A stretch of DNA of 64,000 bases from Erwinia pyri (GTDB lineage Bacteria; Pseudomonadota; Gammaproteobacteria; Enterobacterales; Enterobacteriaceae). The notes under the pieces are model-generated. The model searched no databases and had not been told where the DNA came from. It was given only the letters and a program-made list of their open reading frames with translations. Where the stretch lies: the NCBI RefSeq assembly GCF_030758455.1, contig NZ_CP132353.1, forward strand, positions 3,410,001 to 3,474,000, written 5' to 3'. Below, piece after piece: positions 48,749 through 57,867 of this stretch (positions within the stretch are counted from its first letter, which is position 1; every line of letters starts with the position of its first letter). The position numbers were made by a program, and so were the translations under genes.

Positions 48749-50068
48749 ATGGATGCAAGAGTACTCGTTCTCACCACGCTGGTAACACTGTTTCTGCCCC
48801 TCTCCTTCAGCCACTCTGCACAGCCTCCTGATTACAAGCTGGAAAAAGTGGTGGAAATCAGTCGCCACGGGGTGCGTCCGCCCACCGCTGGCGATCGTAA
48901 GCTGATGGAAGCGGGAAGCCAGCGTGCCTGGCCTCGCTGGCTGACAGAGGATGGTCATTTAACCGGACATGGCTACACCGCTGCCTGGCTGAAGGCCCGC
49001 TACGAAAGCCAGCGTTATCGTCAGCTTGGGCTGCTCCCTGCCGGCTGCCCTGGCCCGCAGGATGTTTATCTGCGTGCCAGCACGCTGCAACGCACCCAGG
49101 CTACCGCAGAAGCCTGGTCTGCTGCGGCCTTTCCCGGCTGCGGCGTGCCGGTTCATGCTCTGAGCCATGAGGATCCGCTGTTTTCTTATCCCTCCGGTAA
49201 GGCGACCGCGGCAGAAAAGGCACGTAGCAGGCAGGAGGCGCTGGCCGCATTGGGCGGCGATCTGCAGCAGGCCGAAAAGCGTTTGCAGCCTCAGATTGCC
49301 GCGCTCAAAAAAGCAGTTTGCCGGGAGAATCAGCCCTGCCCTGTTTTTGAACAACCCTGGGCGCTTAAGGTCTGGTCAAACGGCGGCGTGGCGATAGAGG
49401 GGCTGGATACGCTGGCCGCGATGGCGGAAACGCTCAGGCTGGCCTGGAGCGAAAATCAGCCTGCGCCCCTGGTTGCTTTTGGCCATGCCCACTCTTCTGC
49501 GGAACTCAGCCAGCTCCTGCCGTTACTCACGGCGAAATATGACTACACCAACGATTTGCCTTCTGCCGCACTCAGGGGAGGCTCGCTGCTGCTGAACCAA
49601 ATCGTGCAGGCGCTGAAGCTGGATCGCCAGCCGACCCTGGCATCGGATAAAGGTCAGGATCAGGCCGACCTGCCTCCGGACGTTCGCTGGCTGCTCTATG
49701 TGGCGAGCGATATCAACATCGCTTATCTGCGTACGCTGATCGACTTCAGCTGGCAGCAGGGAGAGTATCCGCGAGGAAATATTCCGCCTGCCGCCAGTCT
49801 GGTGTTTGAACGCTGGCAGAGCAGCCACGGCGAGCGCTTTCTCAGGATCTATTTCCAGTCGCAAAGCCTGGATCAGATTCGTCAGCTGACGCCGCCAGGC
49901 CCGCAGGCCCCTCTGCTGGTCACCGAGTGGCAGGGTAAAGGGTGCCGCGTTACCTCTGTGGGGACACTCTGTCCGTTTGACACAGCGCTGCAACAAATTG
50001 AGAAGAATATAGATCCGCCTGACGTATCGGTCAGTTACCCACAAAATGCAAGCCAGCGCCATTATTGA
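48749..50068 (+). CDS. Histidine acid phosphatase family protein (AppA/phytase-like) with altered HD motif
   Basis: 439 aa with a signal peptide (cleavage likely after FSHSA), so periplasmic. The catalytic RHGVRPP is intact (R39, H40), as is the C-terminal family pattern (PPAASLVFERW; RIYFQSQSLDQIRQLTPP). The second catalytic motif, normally HDTN or HDSN, reads S320-D321-I322-N323: the aspartate proton donor is kept but the preceding histidine is serine. AppA-type enzymes release phosphate from phytate or other phosphomonoesters; activity here is uncertain because of the substitution. Four to six cysteines would allow disulfides. No Pho box is visible upstream. The gene replaces malZ of the E. 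coli order. Starting ATG has no strong RBS (CAAGGCAATAACTGAAC). Confidence 0.82.
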   Translation: MDARVLVLTTLVTLFLPLSFSHSAQPPDYKLEKVVEISRHGVRPPTAGDRKLMEAGSQRAWPRWLTEDGHLTGHGYTAAWLKARYESQRYRQLGLLPAGCPGPQDVYLRASTLQRTQATAEAWSAAAFPGCGVPVHALSHEDPLFSYPSGKATAAEKARSRQEALAALGGDLQQAEKRLQPQIAALKKAVCRENQPCPVFEQPWALKVWSNGGVAIEGLDTLAAMAETLRLAWSENQPAPLVAFGHAHSSAELSQLLPLLTAKYDYTNDLPSAALRGGSLLLNQIVQALKLDRQPTLASDKGQDQADLPPDVRWLLYVASDINIAYLRTLIDFSWQQGEYPRGNIPPAASLVFERWQSSHGERFLRIYFQSQSLDQIRQLTPPGPQAPLLVTEWQGKGCRVTSVGTLCPFDTALQQIEKNIDPPDVSVSYPQNASQRHY

Positions 50069-50210
50069 TGTGTCTGGCTCGCTCAACCTTAGCGGCTTTC
50101 GTCACTAAGCAAGCCGGATGCAGGGTGCCTGGCTGGAAGCAGCACGCGGTGATCAGCTACCCGCTAAAGCAGGCCGATGGCATAAGGGGGAACGCCGGTT
50201 GGCAGGCATA

Positions 50211-50245
50211 AAAAAACCGCCCGCCAGGTTTAACCTGAAGGGCGG
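50211..50245 (-). terminator. Intrinsic terminator of proY
   Basis: On the minus strand CCGCCC...CAGGTT pairs with AACCTG...GGGCGG (50217-50245, two-base internal loop), followed by TTTTTT (50216-50211). 20 bp after the proY stop. The rest of 50069-50210 shows nothing that I recognise. Confidence 0.88.
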
Positions 50246-50265
50246 CTGTTTTCACCGTAAAGCCG

Positions 50266-51624
50266 TTATGCTCTGGCGATCTTCTTCTTCACAAATCCCC
50301 AGCTCGCCAGCAGCAATACTATCCAGCCTGCCCCCACATAGAGCGAGATGCGGGTATCGGGGAAGTAGCCAATCAGGCCGATGATAAAGACCAGGAACAG
50401 AATCCCCACCAGCGCGGTAAAGATGCCGCCCGGCATGGCAAACTTCAGCGCTTTAGCCTGCTCTTTGCTTAAGGTCCGGCGGAAACCAATCTGTGCGAAC
50501 AGGATCATGATCCATACCCAGACGGTGGCAAAGGTCGCCAGCGAAGCGATCACCAGAAACACTTTTTCCGGCATCAGGTAGTTAAGATAAACCGCGACCA
50601 GCATCGCCGCCATCATCACCAGTACCGTCACCCACGGAATACCGCGACGTGAGACGGTGGCAAACATTTTTGGCGCGTGTCCCTGTTCAGCCATCCCGTG
50701 CAGCATGCGCCCTACGCCAAAGACATCGCTGTTGATGGCGGAAAGAGAGGCGGTGATCACCACAAAATTAAGGATAGTGGCGGCTGCCGCAATGCCCATA
50801 TGCTGGAAGGTCAGCACAAACGGGCTGCCGTTGGTGCCTACCTGGTTCCACGGAAACACAGACATAATCACAAACAGCGTGCCGACGTAAAACACCAGAA
50901 TACGCAGCGGCACGGTGTTAATGGCTTTCGGAATAGAGGTTTCCGGATCCTTCGCTTCCCCGGCGGTAATACCGATAATCTCAATGCCGCCATAGGCGAA
51001 CATCACGATTTGCAGTGACAGCACCATGCCCACTACGCCGTGGGCAAAGAAGCCGCCGTTGGTCCAGAGATTATGGATGCCGGTTGGCTGGCCGCCGTTG
51101 CCGATACCCCAGAAGATGATACCGATACCGGCCACGATCATGATGATAATAGTCGCGACTTTAAACAGCGAGAGCCAGAACTCCACTTCGCCAAACACCT
51201 TTACCGTGGCCATATTGATAGCGCCGATGATCAGCACCACACTGAGCACCCAGATCCAGTGCGGGACGTCCGGGAACCAGACGCCCATATAGATGCCGAA
51301 CGCAGTGACGTCCGCGATAGCGACAATCAGAATTTCGAAGCAGTAAGTCCAGCCGGTAATGTAACCCGCCAGCGGGCCAAGATAGTCCTGGGCATAGCGG
51401 GAAAAAGAGCTGGCCTGAGGGTTGTTGACCGACATTTCGCCCAGCGCGCGCATGATGATATAGGCAACAGCGCCGCCGATAATGTAAGCGAGGATCACGC
51501 TCGGCCCCGCCATTTTCATGGCATCTGCCGAACCGTAAAAAAGCCCGGTGCCGATAGCTGACCCGAGTGCCATAAAGCGAATGTGGCGGGTACTCAGTCC
51601 CTTTTTGAGGCTATTTTTTGTCAT
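50266..51624 (-). CDS. proY: ProY, amino-acid permease (proline-specific type)
   Basis: 452 aa (E. coli 457). Twelve-helix APC-family permease with the N-terminal signature [25 protein letters not shown] and [31 protein letters not shown]. coli ProY is a cryptic proline transporter; in other genera relatives import histidine. It follows brnQ by 77 bp on the minus strand, as in E. coli. Confidence 0.93.
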   Translation of the reverse strand: MTKNSLKKGLSTRHIRFMALGSAIGTGLFYGSADAMKMAGPSVILAYIIGGAVAYIIMRALGEMSVNNPQASSFSRYAQDYLGPLAGYITGWTYCFEILIVAIADVTAFGIYMGVWFPDVPHWIWVLSVVLIIGAINMATVKVFGEVEFWLSLFKVATIIIMIVAGIGIIFWGIGNGGQPTGIHNLWTNGGFFAHGVVGMVLSLQIVMFAYGGIEIIGITAGEAKDPETSIPKAINTVPLRILVFYVGTLFVIMSVFPWNQVGTNGSPFVLTFQHMGIAAAATILNFVVITASLSAINSDVFGVGRMLHGMAEQGHAPKMFATVSRRGIPWVTVLVMMAAMLVAVYLNYLMPEKVFLVIASLATFATVWVWIMILFAQIGFRRTLSKEQAKALKFAMPGGIFTALVGILFLVFIIGLIGYFPDTRISLYVGAGWIVLLLASWGFVKKKIARA

Positions 51625-51651
51625 CTTTCTACTTCTGTTTTTACTCTGTCG

Positions 51652-51677
51652 GCCTTCTCTGCCCGGGCAGAGAAGGC
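51652..51677. repeat. Perfect 26-bp palindrome between brnQ and proY
   Basis: GCCTTCTCTGCCC (51652-51664) is followed directly by its exact inverse complement (51665-51677). As RNA from brnQ it makes a strong hairpin, but no T-run follows on either side, so it may be an attenuating or message-stabilising structure in the brnQ-proY spacer. Confidence 0.7.
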
Positions 51678-51701
51678 GTGCTGAAACATTACTCTGCGGT
51701 C

Positions 51702-53024
51702 TTACTGCTGATGCGCATTCACCTGCTCGCGGGCGTAGAAGCGGTCACAGATCGCTACCAGCACCAGCATTGCCAGAGAAGGAGGCAGCCAGGCGAGGCC
51801 CTGCTCCGCCAGCGGCAGATGCTGAGTAAAAGCGGGCAGCGATCCTTTCCAGCTGGTGGTTTTCACCGCATCAATAATACCAAACAGCAGGCTGACCAGC
51901 ATGGTGGGGGCAATAATGCGGGTGCTTTTCTTCCACCAGCTCAGCGTAAAGCTCAGCAGAATCAGCACAATGCAGGGCGGATAAATTGCGGTCAGCACCG
52001 GGATAGAGATTTGAATCAGGTGGCTCAGGCCAAGGTTAGAGACCAACATGGAGAAGAGGCCCAGCACAAAGACCAGCTGACGGTAAGAGAGCGGCAGATA
52101 CTGCTCAAAGAACTCCGCACAGGCGCAGGTCAGGCCGACCGCCGTCACCATGCAGGCGACGAAAATCAGTGCGGCCAGGAAGAGGCTGCCCATGTCGCCA
52201 AAGGTCTGCTGCACATAGGCATGCAGGATGGCTGCGCCGTTGGCATTTTGATCCACGATTGAGGAGCTGTCTGAACCCAGTTTGAACAGCGCCAGGTAGA
52301 CCAGCGTCAGCCCCACACCAGCAATCAGCCCTGCCAGCACGGTATAGCGGGTAAGCAGCTTCGCATCGCTGACGCCGCGTGAGCGTGCCGCATTAACAAT
52401 AACAATCCCGAAGACCAGCGCCCCTAAGGTATCCATGGTCAGATAGCCATTAACGAAGCCGCTGGAGAAGGCTGCATGCTGATAGGCCTCGGTGGCGGGG
52501 GCCAGGCCGCCAGCCGGCCAGATCAGTGCCGCTACGCCCAGTACGGCCAGCGCAATGATTTTCAGCGGCGCAAGAAAGTGCCCTACGGTATCCAGCAGCT
52601 TGCCCGGATAGAGAGAGATGCCGATCACAAGTGAAAAATAGACCAGGCTGTAGATTAACAGCGGCAGCGGGCCCTCACCTGTTAAAGGGGCAAGGCCCAC
52701 TTCAAAAGAGACGGTCGCCGTGCGTGGCGTGGCGAAGAGCGGCCCGACGGCCAGGTAACAGACGGTCGCCAGCACGATACCCGCCGCTTTGCCGATGGGT
52801 GTGCTCAGCGCATCAATACCGCCACCAACGCGTGCCAGTGCAATCACGGTAATGACCGGAAGGCCGACTGCGGTAATCAGGAAGCCCAGGGCGGCAATCC
52901 AGACGTGTTCGCCAGACTGAATCCCTACCATAGGGGGAAAAATAATATTGCCTGCACCCACAAACAGCGCAAAGGTCATAAAGCCCAGCGCAAGGATGTC
53001 TTTGGAAGTTAAACGATTAGTCAT
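51702..53024 (-). CDS. brnQ: BrnQ, branched-chain amino acid:cation symporter
   Basis: 440 aa (E. coli 439). LIVCS-family inner-membrane symporter for leucine, isoleucine and valine with about 12 helices. Conserved N-terminus [30 protein letters not shown] and [15 protein letters not shown]. It is upstream of proY as in E. coli. Confidence 0.96.
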   Translation of the reverse strand: MTNRLTSKDILALGFMTFALFVGAGNIIFPPMVGIQSGEHVWIAALGFLITAVGLPVITVIALARVGGGIDALSTPIGKAAGIVLATVCYLAVGPLFATPRTATVSFEVGLAPLTGEGPLPLLIYSLVYFSLVIGISLYPGKLLDTVGHFLAPLKIIALAVLGVAALIWPAGGLAPATEAYQHAAFSSGFVNGYLTMDTLGALVFGIVIVNAARSRGVSDAKLLTRYTVLAGLIAGVGLTLVYLALFKLGSDSSSIVDQNANGAAILHAYVQQTFGDMGSLFLAALIFVACMVTAVGLTCACAEFFEQYLPLSYRQLVFVLGLFSMLVSNLGLSHLIQISIPVLTAIYPPCIVLILLSFTLSWWKKSTRIIAPTMLVSLLFGIIDAVKTTSWKGSLPAFTQHLPLAEQGLAWLPPSLAMLVLVAICDRFYAREQVNAHQQ

Positions 53025-53280
53025 AAGCAGAAAATTAACCCGTACTGGTGTTCAGTGAAGTCGCGATGTCAGCTTTATCACCCTGCCCGCACTAAAAACG
53101 CCAGAATCGCCGCGCGATACGGAGAAATGTTTTTCCTGCTGTCGTTCTGGTAGCGGATATGTGCTGATTTTTGATCTTTTTACAGGGGGATAACGTAAAA
53201 ACGGCGCTAAGTAAACCGTTTATAGGGGAGAAAGGCAAGGTGCGATCGGAAAAGCAGAGTGATATGTTGCAAAAATTACT

Positions 53281-53317
53281 GCATCCAGTGATTCACTTCA
53301 GTTTATCGGCTGGATGC
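53281..53317. repeat. Inverted repeat within the 406-bp brnQ upstream gap
   Basis: GCATCCAG (53281-53288) and CTGGATGC (53310-53317) are exact inverses around 21 bp. The gap 53025-53430 between brnQ and the MetE-like gene holds the brnQ promoter region, this dyad and the terminator at 53388; I see no gene in it. Confidence 0.5.
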
Positions 53318-53387
53318 CTTACATGATTTGTATTTTTTCCGCGCGATGCGGGGTTATTTTCTGCATGGAGAGAGGCAAAGATGCACG

Positions 53388-53411
53388 AAAGGCGCGAATA
53401 GTCGCGCCTTT
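53388..53411 (-). terminator. Terminator of the MetE-like gene
   Basis: 10-bp stem AAAGGCGCGA (53388-53397) / TCGCGCCTTT (53402-53411). 19 bp after the stop; on the minus strand it continues CGTGCATC with no clear T-run beyond the stem. Confidence 0.72.
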
Positions 53412-53430
53412 TGCACAGAGTAACGCCGCG

Positions 53431-54534
53431 TTACCAGACTTGTTTAGCGATATCCACTACCAGACGCAGCTTGGCCCACTGCTGCTCTTCGCTCAGGCTG
53501 TTGCCCTCTTCCGTTGAGGCAAAACCACACTGTGGGCTGAGGCAGATCTGATCAAGACTGACATACTGCGCCGCTTCAGCGATGCGCTGTTTCACGGTTT
53601 CCGGGTTTTCCAGCTCGCCATTTTTGGTGGTGATCAGACCCAATACTACCTGCTGTTTGCCAGGCTTGATGAAGCGCAGCGGTTCGAAACCACCAGAACG
53701 CTCGTTATCATATTCCAGGAAGAAGGCGTCGATATTGACGGTGCCAAACAGAATTTCCGCTACCGGCTCATAGCCCCCTTCAGAGATCCAGGTGGAGCGG
53801 AAGTTGCCGCGACAGACATGCAGACCAATGGTCAGATCGTCCGGCTTACCTTCGATCGCTTTGTTCAGCACCTGCGCATAGATGTGCGCCAGCTCTTGCG
53901 GATCCTCGCCACGCTCAACGATCTGTTTCTTCTGATCTTCCGAGCAGAGATAGGCCCAGACGGTGTCATCCAACTGCAGATAGCGGCAGCCTGCGGCGTA
54001 AAAGGCCTGGATGGCGTCACGGTAAGTCTGCGCCAGATCGTCAAAATAGACGTTAAGATCGGGATAAACTTCAGCGTCGATAGCTTTACGTCCGCCGCGG
54101 AAGTGCAGCACGCTTGGGCTGGGAATGGTCATCTTCGGCACGGCGTCGCCGCTGATGCTTTTCAGGTAACGGAAATCTTCCAGCATCGGATGTTTGCCAA
54201 AACCGAGTTTGCCGGTAACGCGGATGCTGTGTGCTTTGGTCTGCACACCGTTAAACTGAATGCCCTGCTCAGACTCGTAGCGCTCCACTCCTTCCAGACC
54301 GTCGAAGAAGTCAAAGTGCCACCAGGCGCGACGGAATTCACCGTCCGTCACCACTTTCAGCCCGCAGGCGCGCTGGTGTGTGACCACATCACGAATGGCT
54401 TCGTCTTCGATGCGCTTAAGCGCAACAGCATCGATCTCACCCGCCTGGAACTGCTCGCGAGCCTGTTTGATGGCTGCAGGGCGAAGGAAGCTGCCGACCA
54501 CTTCGGCACGATACTGGGCTGAATCTCTCTGCAT
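53431..54534 (-). CDS. Short cobalamin-independent methionine synthase family protein (YxjG/YxjH type)
   Basis: 367 aa, matching only the C-terminal catalytic half of MetE (E. coli MetE is about 753 aa). Zinc ligands of the family are visible: His and Cys in IGLHVCRGN, and Cys in LSPQCGFAST; the substrate region includes DGEFRRAWWHFDF and QLDDTVWAYL. Such core proteins (YxjG/YxjH in Bacillus) methylate homocysteine, in some cases using methyl donors other than the usual polyglutamate folate; the donor here is unknown. MetJ-like boxes lie upstream, so methionine repression is likely. It is inserted between brnQ and phoR, adjacent in E. coli. Confidence 0.88.
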   Translation of the reverse strand: MQRDSAQYRAEVVGSFLRPAAIKQAREQFQAGEIDAVALKRIEDEAIRDVVTHQRACGLKVVTDGEFRRAWWHFDFFDGLEGVERYESEQGIQFNGVQTKAHSIRVTGKLGFGKHPMLEDFRYLKSISGDAVPKMTIPSPSVLHFRGGRKAIDAEVYPDLNVYFDDLAQTYRDAIQAFYAAGCRYLQLDDTVWAYLCSEDQKKQIVERGEDPQELAHIYAQVLNKAIEGKPDDLTIGLHVCRGNFRSTWISEGGYEPVAEILFGTVNIDAFFLEYDNERSGGFEPLRFIKPGKQQVVLGLITTKNGELENPETVKQRIAEAAQYVSLDQICLSPQCGFASTEEGNSLSEEQQWAKLRLVVDIAKQVW

Positions 54535-54598
54535 GGTATGTCACTCCTGGCACGCCGATTGTAATTTACCGGCGAAATTATCACGATTCGTTATATGT

Positions 54599-54622
54599 AG
54601 ACTTCTGGATGTCTATATGGCT
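54599..54622 (-). promoter_or_regulatory. Tandem MetJ-type met boxes
   Basis: Three consecutive 8-bp units, AGACTTCT, GGATGTCT and ATATGGCT, match the met box AGACGTCT at 7, 6 and 5 of 8 positions. They lie 65-88 bp upstream of the MetE-like start. Tandem adjacency is what MetJ binding requires; function inferred. Confidence 0.62.
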
Positions 54623-54705
54623 GTGATACAGAGTGTCATGAGAAAGATTCAGCTGCAACCGAGGAAATTTCATCATGCATGAAAAAAATTCATGTTGGTG
54701 CTCAC

Positions 54706-55632
54706 TTATTTGGCATCCAGCAGCAGACGCGCCTCGCGACGCTGCTGGTCAGAGAGAGGCAGATAACCCGCCTGAGTCACCCACGCCTGGCCCCGATCGG
54801 AAAGCACGTGCTGAAGGAAAGCAGCCGCAATCGGCTCCAGCGGTTTACCGGGCGGTTTATTAACATAAAGATAAAGCTTACGCGCATAGGGATAGCTACC
54901 GCTGCGAATAGTCTCTGCATTTGGCGCAATCCACGCCGTTCCGTCACGAGATACCGGCAGCGTTTTTACGCCGGAGAGGTGGATCCCCATACTGGCATAA
55001 CCAATGGCATTCAGCGTGTCGGCCACGGCCTGCACCACGGCCGCGGAACCCGGATACTCGCTGACATCATTGCGGAAATCACCGTTACAGAGCGCCTGCT
55101 GCTTGAAGAAACCCCAGGTGCCGGAAGCGGAATTACGGCCAAAGCGTTGCAGCGGACGTTCAGGCCAGCCGGATTGTGTCAGGTTGAGATCGCCCCAGTG
55201 ATTGATGGCCGCAGCGGCTCCGCAGCGGCGGGTCACAGAGAAAATGGCATCGAGCTGTTTGGTGTTAAGCCCCTGCAAGGGGTTGTCCTGATTCACCACC
55301 ACCACCAGCGCATCCATAGCCACCGGCACAGCCAGCGGCGGATAACCATAGCGCGCTTCAAACAGCTGGCGCTCCACAGCCTGCATGGGACGGCTCATCG
55401 CGCCGATCTGTGCCGCGCCTGCAGCGAGGGCGGTAGGCGCAGTAGAGGAGCCGGCTGCCTGAACCTGCACATTCACGCCGGGATATTGTCGGTTGAAACT
55501 CTCGCCCCACAGCGTCATCAGATTGCCGAGCGTATCTGAGCCGACGCTGGTCAGATTCCCGGCCAGCATCCCCTCTTCGGCCTGCGCCATCAGGCTGAAA
55601 CAGGTCAGGGCGAGCAGAAACAGCTTTTTCAT
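54706..55632 (-). CDS. PstS-like periplasmic phosphate-binding protein
   Basis: 308 aa with a signal peptide (cleavage near LMAQA). PBP-like domain of the PstS family: LTSVGSDTLGNLM, AAGSSTAPTALAAGAAQIGAMSRPM and the phosphate-loop-like GRNSASGTWGFFK. It is shorter than E. coli PstS (346 aa) and has no pstCAB genes next to it. It starts 18 bp after phoR on the same strand, so a phoB-phoR-pstS-like operon is likely, and a role in phosphate capture or in PhoR signalling is possible but not shown. E. coli lacks a gene here. Confidence 0.85.
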   Translation of the reverse strand: MKKLFLLALTCFSLMAQAEEGMLAGNLTSVGSDTLGNLMTLWGESFNRQYPGVNVQVQAAGSSTAPTALAAGAAQIGAMSRPMQAVERQLFEARYGYPPLAVPVAMDALVVVVNQDNPLQGLNTKQLDAIFSVTRRCGAAAAINHWGDLNLTQSGWPERPLQRFGRNSASGTWGFFKQQALCNGDFRNDVSEYPGSAAVVQAVADTLNAIGYASMGIHLSGVKTLPVSRDGTAWIAPNAETIRSGSYPYARKLYLYVNKPPGKPLEPIAAAFLQHVLSDRGQAWVTQAGYLPLSDQQRREARLLLDAK

Positions 55633-55650
55633 CTCAGGTATCCGGTTCGA

Positions 55651-56964
55651 TCAACGAACCGCATTCTGAGCCAACTCGCGGCTGACAATCAACCTTGGCG
55701 GCAGGATGAAGCTGAAACAGGTCGCCACGCCCGGCTCGCTGGTGATATCGAGACGGGCGTTATGGTGACTCAACGCGTGTTTCACAATGGCCAGGCCAAG
55801 CCCGCTGCCGCCGGTTTGCCGTGAACGCGCTTTATCCACGCGATAAAAACGTTCCGTCAGGCGGGGAATATGTTCAGGCGAAATGCCCGGACCATTATCC
55901 TTCACCCTGAACAGCGCGCCCTGCGGGGTTTGCTGCCAGCTGATATCAATGCGTGTACCGGGCGGCGTGTGGTTAACCGAGTTATAAACGAGGTTGGAGA
56001 TGGCGCTTCGCAGCTGCTCGTCGTTGCCGAAAACCCGCAGATGTTGATCGCTGTGGAAATGGATTTCGTGCCGCCCCTGGCTCAAGGTTTCTGCTTCACG
56101 CTGCAACAGCTTCAGCATTAACGGCACGTCGACTTTTTCCTGCAGATCGAGCGCTGGCGCGGCTTCAATACGGGAGAGCGTCAGCAGCTGTTTAACCAGC
56201 CCATCCATGCGGCGGGTCTGCTCCTGCATCGTATGCAGCGCTTTATCCCGCAGCGGCCCCTCCATGACGGAGTCATTCATCATCTCCAGGTAGCCCTGCA
56301 GCACCGTTAACGGCGTGCGCAGCTCATGGCTGACGTTGGCGAAGAAGTTACGGCGGGCGCCTTCCAGCTGATGCATCTGCGTCACGTCGCGCGCCACCAG
56401 CAGCCACTGCCCTTCTGAATAGGGCATCACGCGGAATTCAAGATGGCGATGGCTGTTAAGCACCAGGGTCAACGGTCGGGTAAAATCGCGCTGGCGGAGG
56501 TAGCGGGTAAATTCGGGGTAACGAAGCAGGTTAAGGATGTTCTGACCGTTATCCTCCGGCCAGCGCAGCCCCAGCATCTGTTGCGCCAGCCCGTTGCACC
56601 AGAAGATGGTTCCCTCTTCGGTGGTCAGTACCACGGCATCGGGCAGCGACTCCGCTCCGCTGCGGAAACGCTTAATCAGATGGCCAAGCTCGCGCCGACG
56701 CCGACGATTTCTCGCCTGCATCTGGTAGAGGCCATAAAAGAGCGGCTCCCAACTTCCGCGACCGGCTGGCGGCGTCATGCTGCGATCGATCCAGAGCCAG
56801 TGGGACAAACGGAGTAAATTAGCGAAGTGCCAGCCCATTACGGCCAACACGGCGATCAGCAGCAGCCAGGGCAGGTAGCCTACCAGCAGCCCCAAAATCA
56901 GGGCAGGCAGGCAGGCCAGCAGCAGCTCCAGCAGCAGTCTCTTCCAGGAGAGGCGTTCCAACAC
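55651..56964 (-). CDS. phoR: PhoR, phosphate-regulon sensor histidine kinase
   Basis: 437 aa (E. coli 431). Two N-terminal membrane helices ([36 protein letters not shown]), a PAS domain with ...[22 protein letters not shown], a HisKA domain with the phosphorylated His in [19 protein letters not shown], and an ATPase domain with [21 protein letters not shown] and [12 protein letters not shown]. It controls PhoB according to phosphate supply through the Pst system. It follows phoB by 23 bp. Confidence 0.97.
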   Translation of the reverse strand: MLERLSWKRLLLELLLACLPALILGLLVGYLPWLLLIAVLAVMGWHFANLLRLSHWLWIDRSMTPPAGRGSWEPLFYGLYQMQARNRRRRRELGHLIKRFRSGAESLPDAVVLTTEEGTIFWCNGLAQQMLGLRWPEDNGQNILNLLRYPEFTRYLRQRDFTRPLTLVLNSHRHLEFRVMPYSEGQWLLVARDVTQMHQLEGARRNFFANVSHELRTPLTVLQGYLEMMNDSVMEGPLRDKALHTMQEQTRRMDGLVKQLLTLSRIEAAPALDLQEKVDVPLMLKLLQREAETLSQGRHEIHFHSDQHLRVFGNDEQLRSAISNLVYNSVNHTPPGTRIDISWQQTPQGALFRVKDNGPGISPEHIPRLTERFYRVDKARSRQTGGSGLGLAIVKHALSHHNARLDITSEPGVATCFSFILPPRLIVSRELAQNAVR

Positions 56965-56987
56965 GGTAAAGGCTCCAGTGCGAACGA

Positions 56988-57677
56988 TCAGTAACGTGCA
57001 GAGAAACGGTAACCTGTTCCGCGAACCGTCTGCACCATGCGATCGTGCCCGGTCAGTTCCAGCGCCTTGCGTAAGCGGCGAATATGGACGTCAACGGTAC
57101 GATCTTCGACGTACACGTTAGTGCCCCACACATGATTAAGCAACTGCTCGCGGCTGTAGACCCGCTCCGGGTGCGTCATAAAGAAGTGCAGCAGCTTGTA
57201 CTCTGTCGGCCCCATCTCCAGCGGCTGAGTCTCAGACATCACGCGGTGCGAAGAGGGATCGAGGCTCAATCCCTGTATTTCAATAACCTCTTCCACCGCC
57301 ATTGGCGAGATGCGGCGCATCACCGCTTTAATCCGCGCCACCAGCTCTTTCGGCGAAAATGGCTTGGTAATATAGTCGTCGGCCCCCACTTCCAGACCGC
57401 GAACGCGATCCTCTTCTTCGCCACGCGCCGTGAGCATCATCACTGGGATCTCCCGGGTCATCGCTTCACGCTTCAGGTGCTTAATAAACTGAATGCCCGA
57501 TCCTCCCGGCAGCATCCAGTCCAGCAGGATCAAATCAGGCCAGGGTTCGATAAGCATACTGACCGCACTGTCATAATCTTCCGCTTCTATCGGTTGATAG
57601 TCATTTTGCTCCAGAACGAAACACAACATCTCACGGATTGGGGCTTCATCTTCGACTACCAGAATGCGCTTAGCCAT
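56988..57677 (-). CDS. phoB: PhoB, phosphate-regulon response regulator
   Basis: 229 aa from the ATG at 57677, equal to E. coli PhoB; an in-frame ATG at 57725 adds 16 residues without homology. Receiver domain with the phosphoacceptor Asp in [13 protein letters not shown] and the conserved Lys in YITKPFSP; C-terminal OmpR-type winged helix ([33 protein letters not shown]). It is preceded by a PhoB box, implying autoregulation as in E. coli. Divergent from sbcD. Confidence 0.98.
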   Translation of the reverse strand: MAKRILVVEDEAPIREMLCFVLEQNDYQPIEAEDYDSAVSMLIEPWPDLILLDWMLPGGSGIQFIKHLKREAMTREIPVMMLTARGEEEDRVRGLEVGADDYITKPFSPKELVARIKAVMRRISPMAVEEVIEIQGLSLDPSSHRVMSETQPLEMGPTEYKLLHFFMTHPERVYSREQLLNHVWGTNVYVEDRTVDVHIRRLRKALELTGHDRMVQTVRGTGYRFSARY

Positions 57678-57729
57678 TATTGCTCCTGCTACTGTGACGG
57701 AATGCCACTGGATATGCGGCGCCATTATG

Positions 57730-57756
57730 CGTCAGTTTTATGACAGTTTTATGAAA
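57730..57756 (-). promoter_or_regulatory. PhoB box of the phoBR promoter
   Basis: On the minus strand TTCATAAAACTGTCATAA and then AACTGACG fit the tandem Pho box (CTGTCATAWAWCTGTCA); the repeat spacing is 11 bp. It lies 53-79 bp upstream of phoB, followed by an ATAATG -10 region, as in E. coli. Confidence 0.85.
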
Positions 57757-57763
57757 AAAAGAG

Positions 57764-57811
57764 CCCCCAGCCCGCCGATTTATAACACTTTTATGAAGGT
57801 AGCGGCTGGGG
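57764..57811. other. Long hairpin between divergent phoB and sbcD
   Basis: CCCCAGCC (57765-57772) pairs with GGCTGGGG (57804-57811), and GC/GC continues the stem past one bulged C. A TTTT follows on the plus side. It could insulate the two divergent promoters or act as an early terminator of sbcD-direction transcription. Confidence 0.45.
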
Positions 57812-57867
57812 TTTTGCGCAGGGCTGTTTATAATCGTCGGCACTGCTTTGCGCCTCAGAGGGATCCC

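Noticed and set aside
53314..53517. 67-codon plus-strand frame downstream of the MetE-like gene
   Set aside because: It overlaps the terminator hairpin and the antisense end of the MetE-like gene and has no homology that I recognise.
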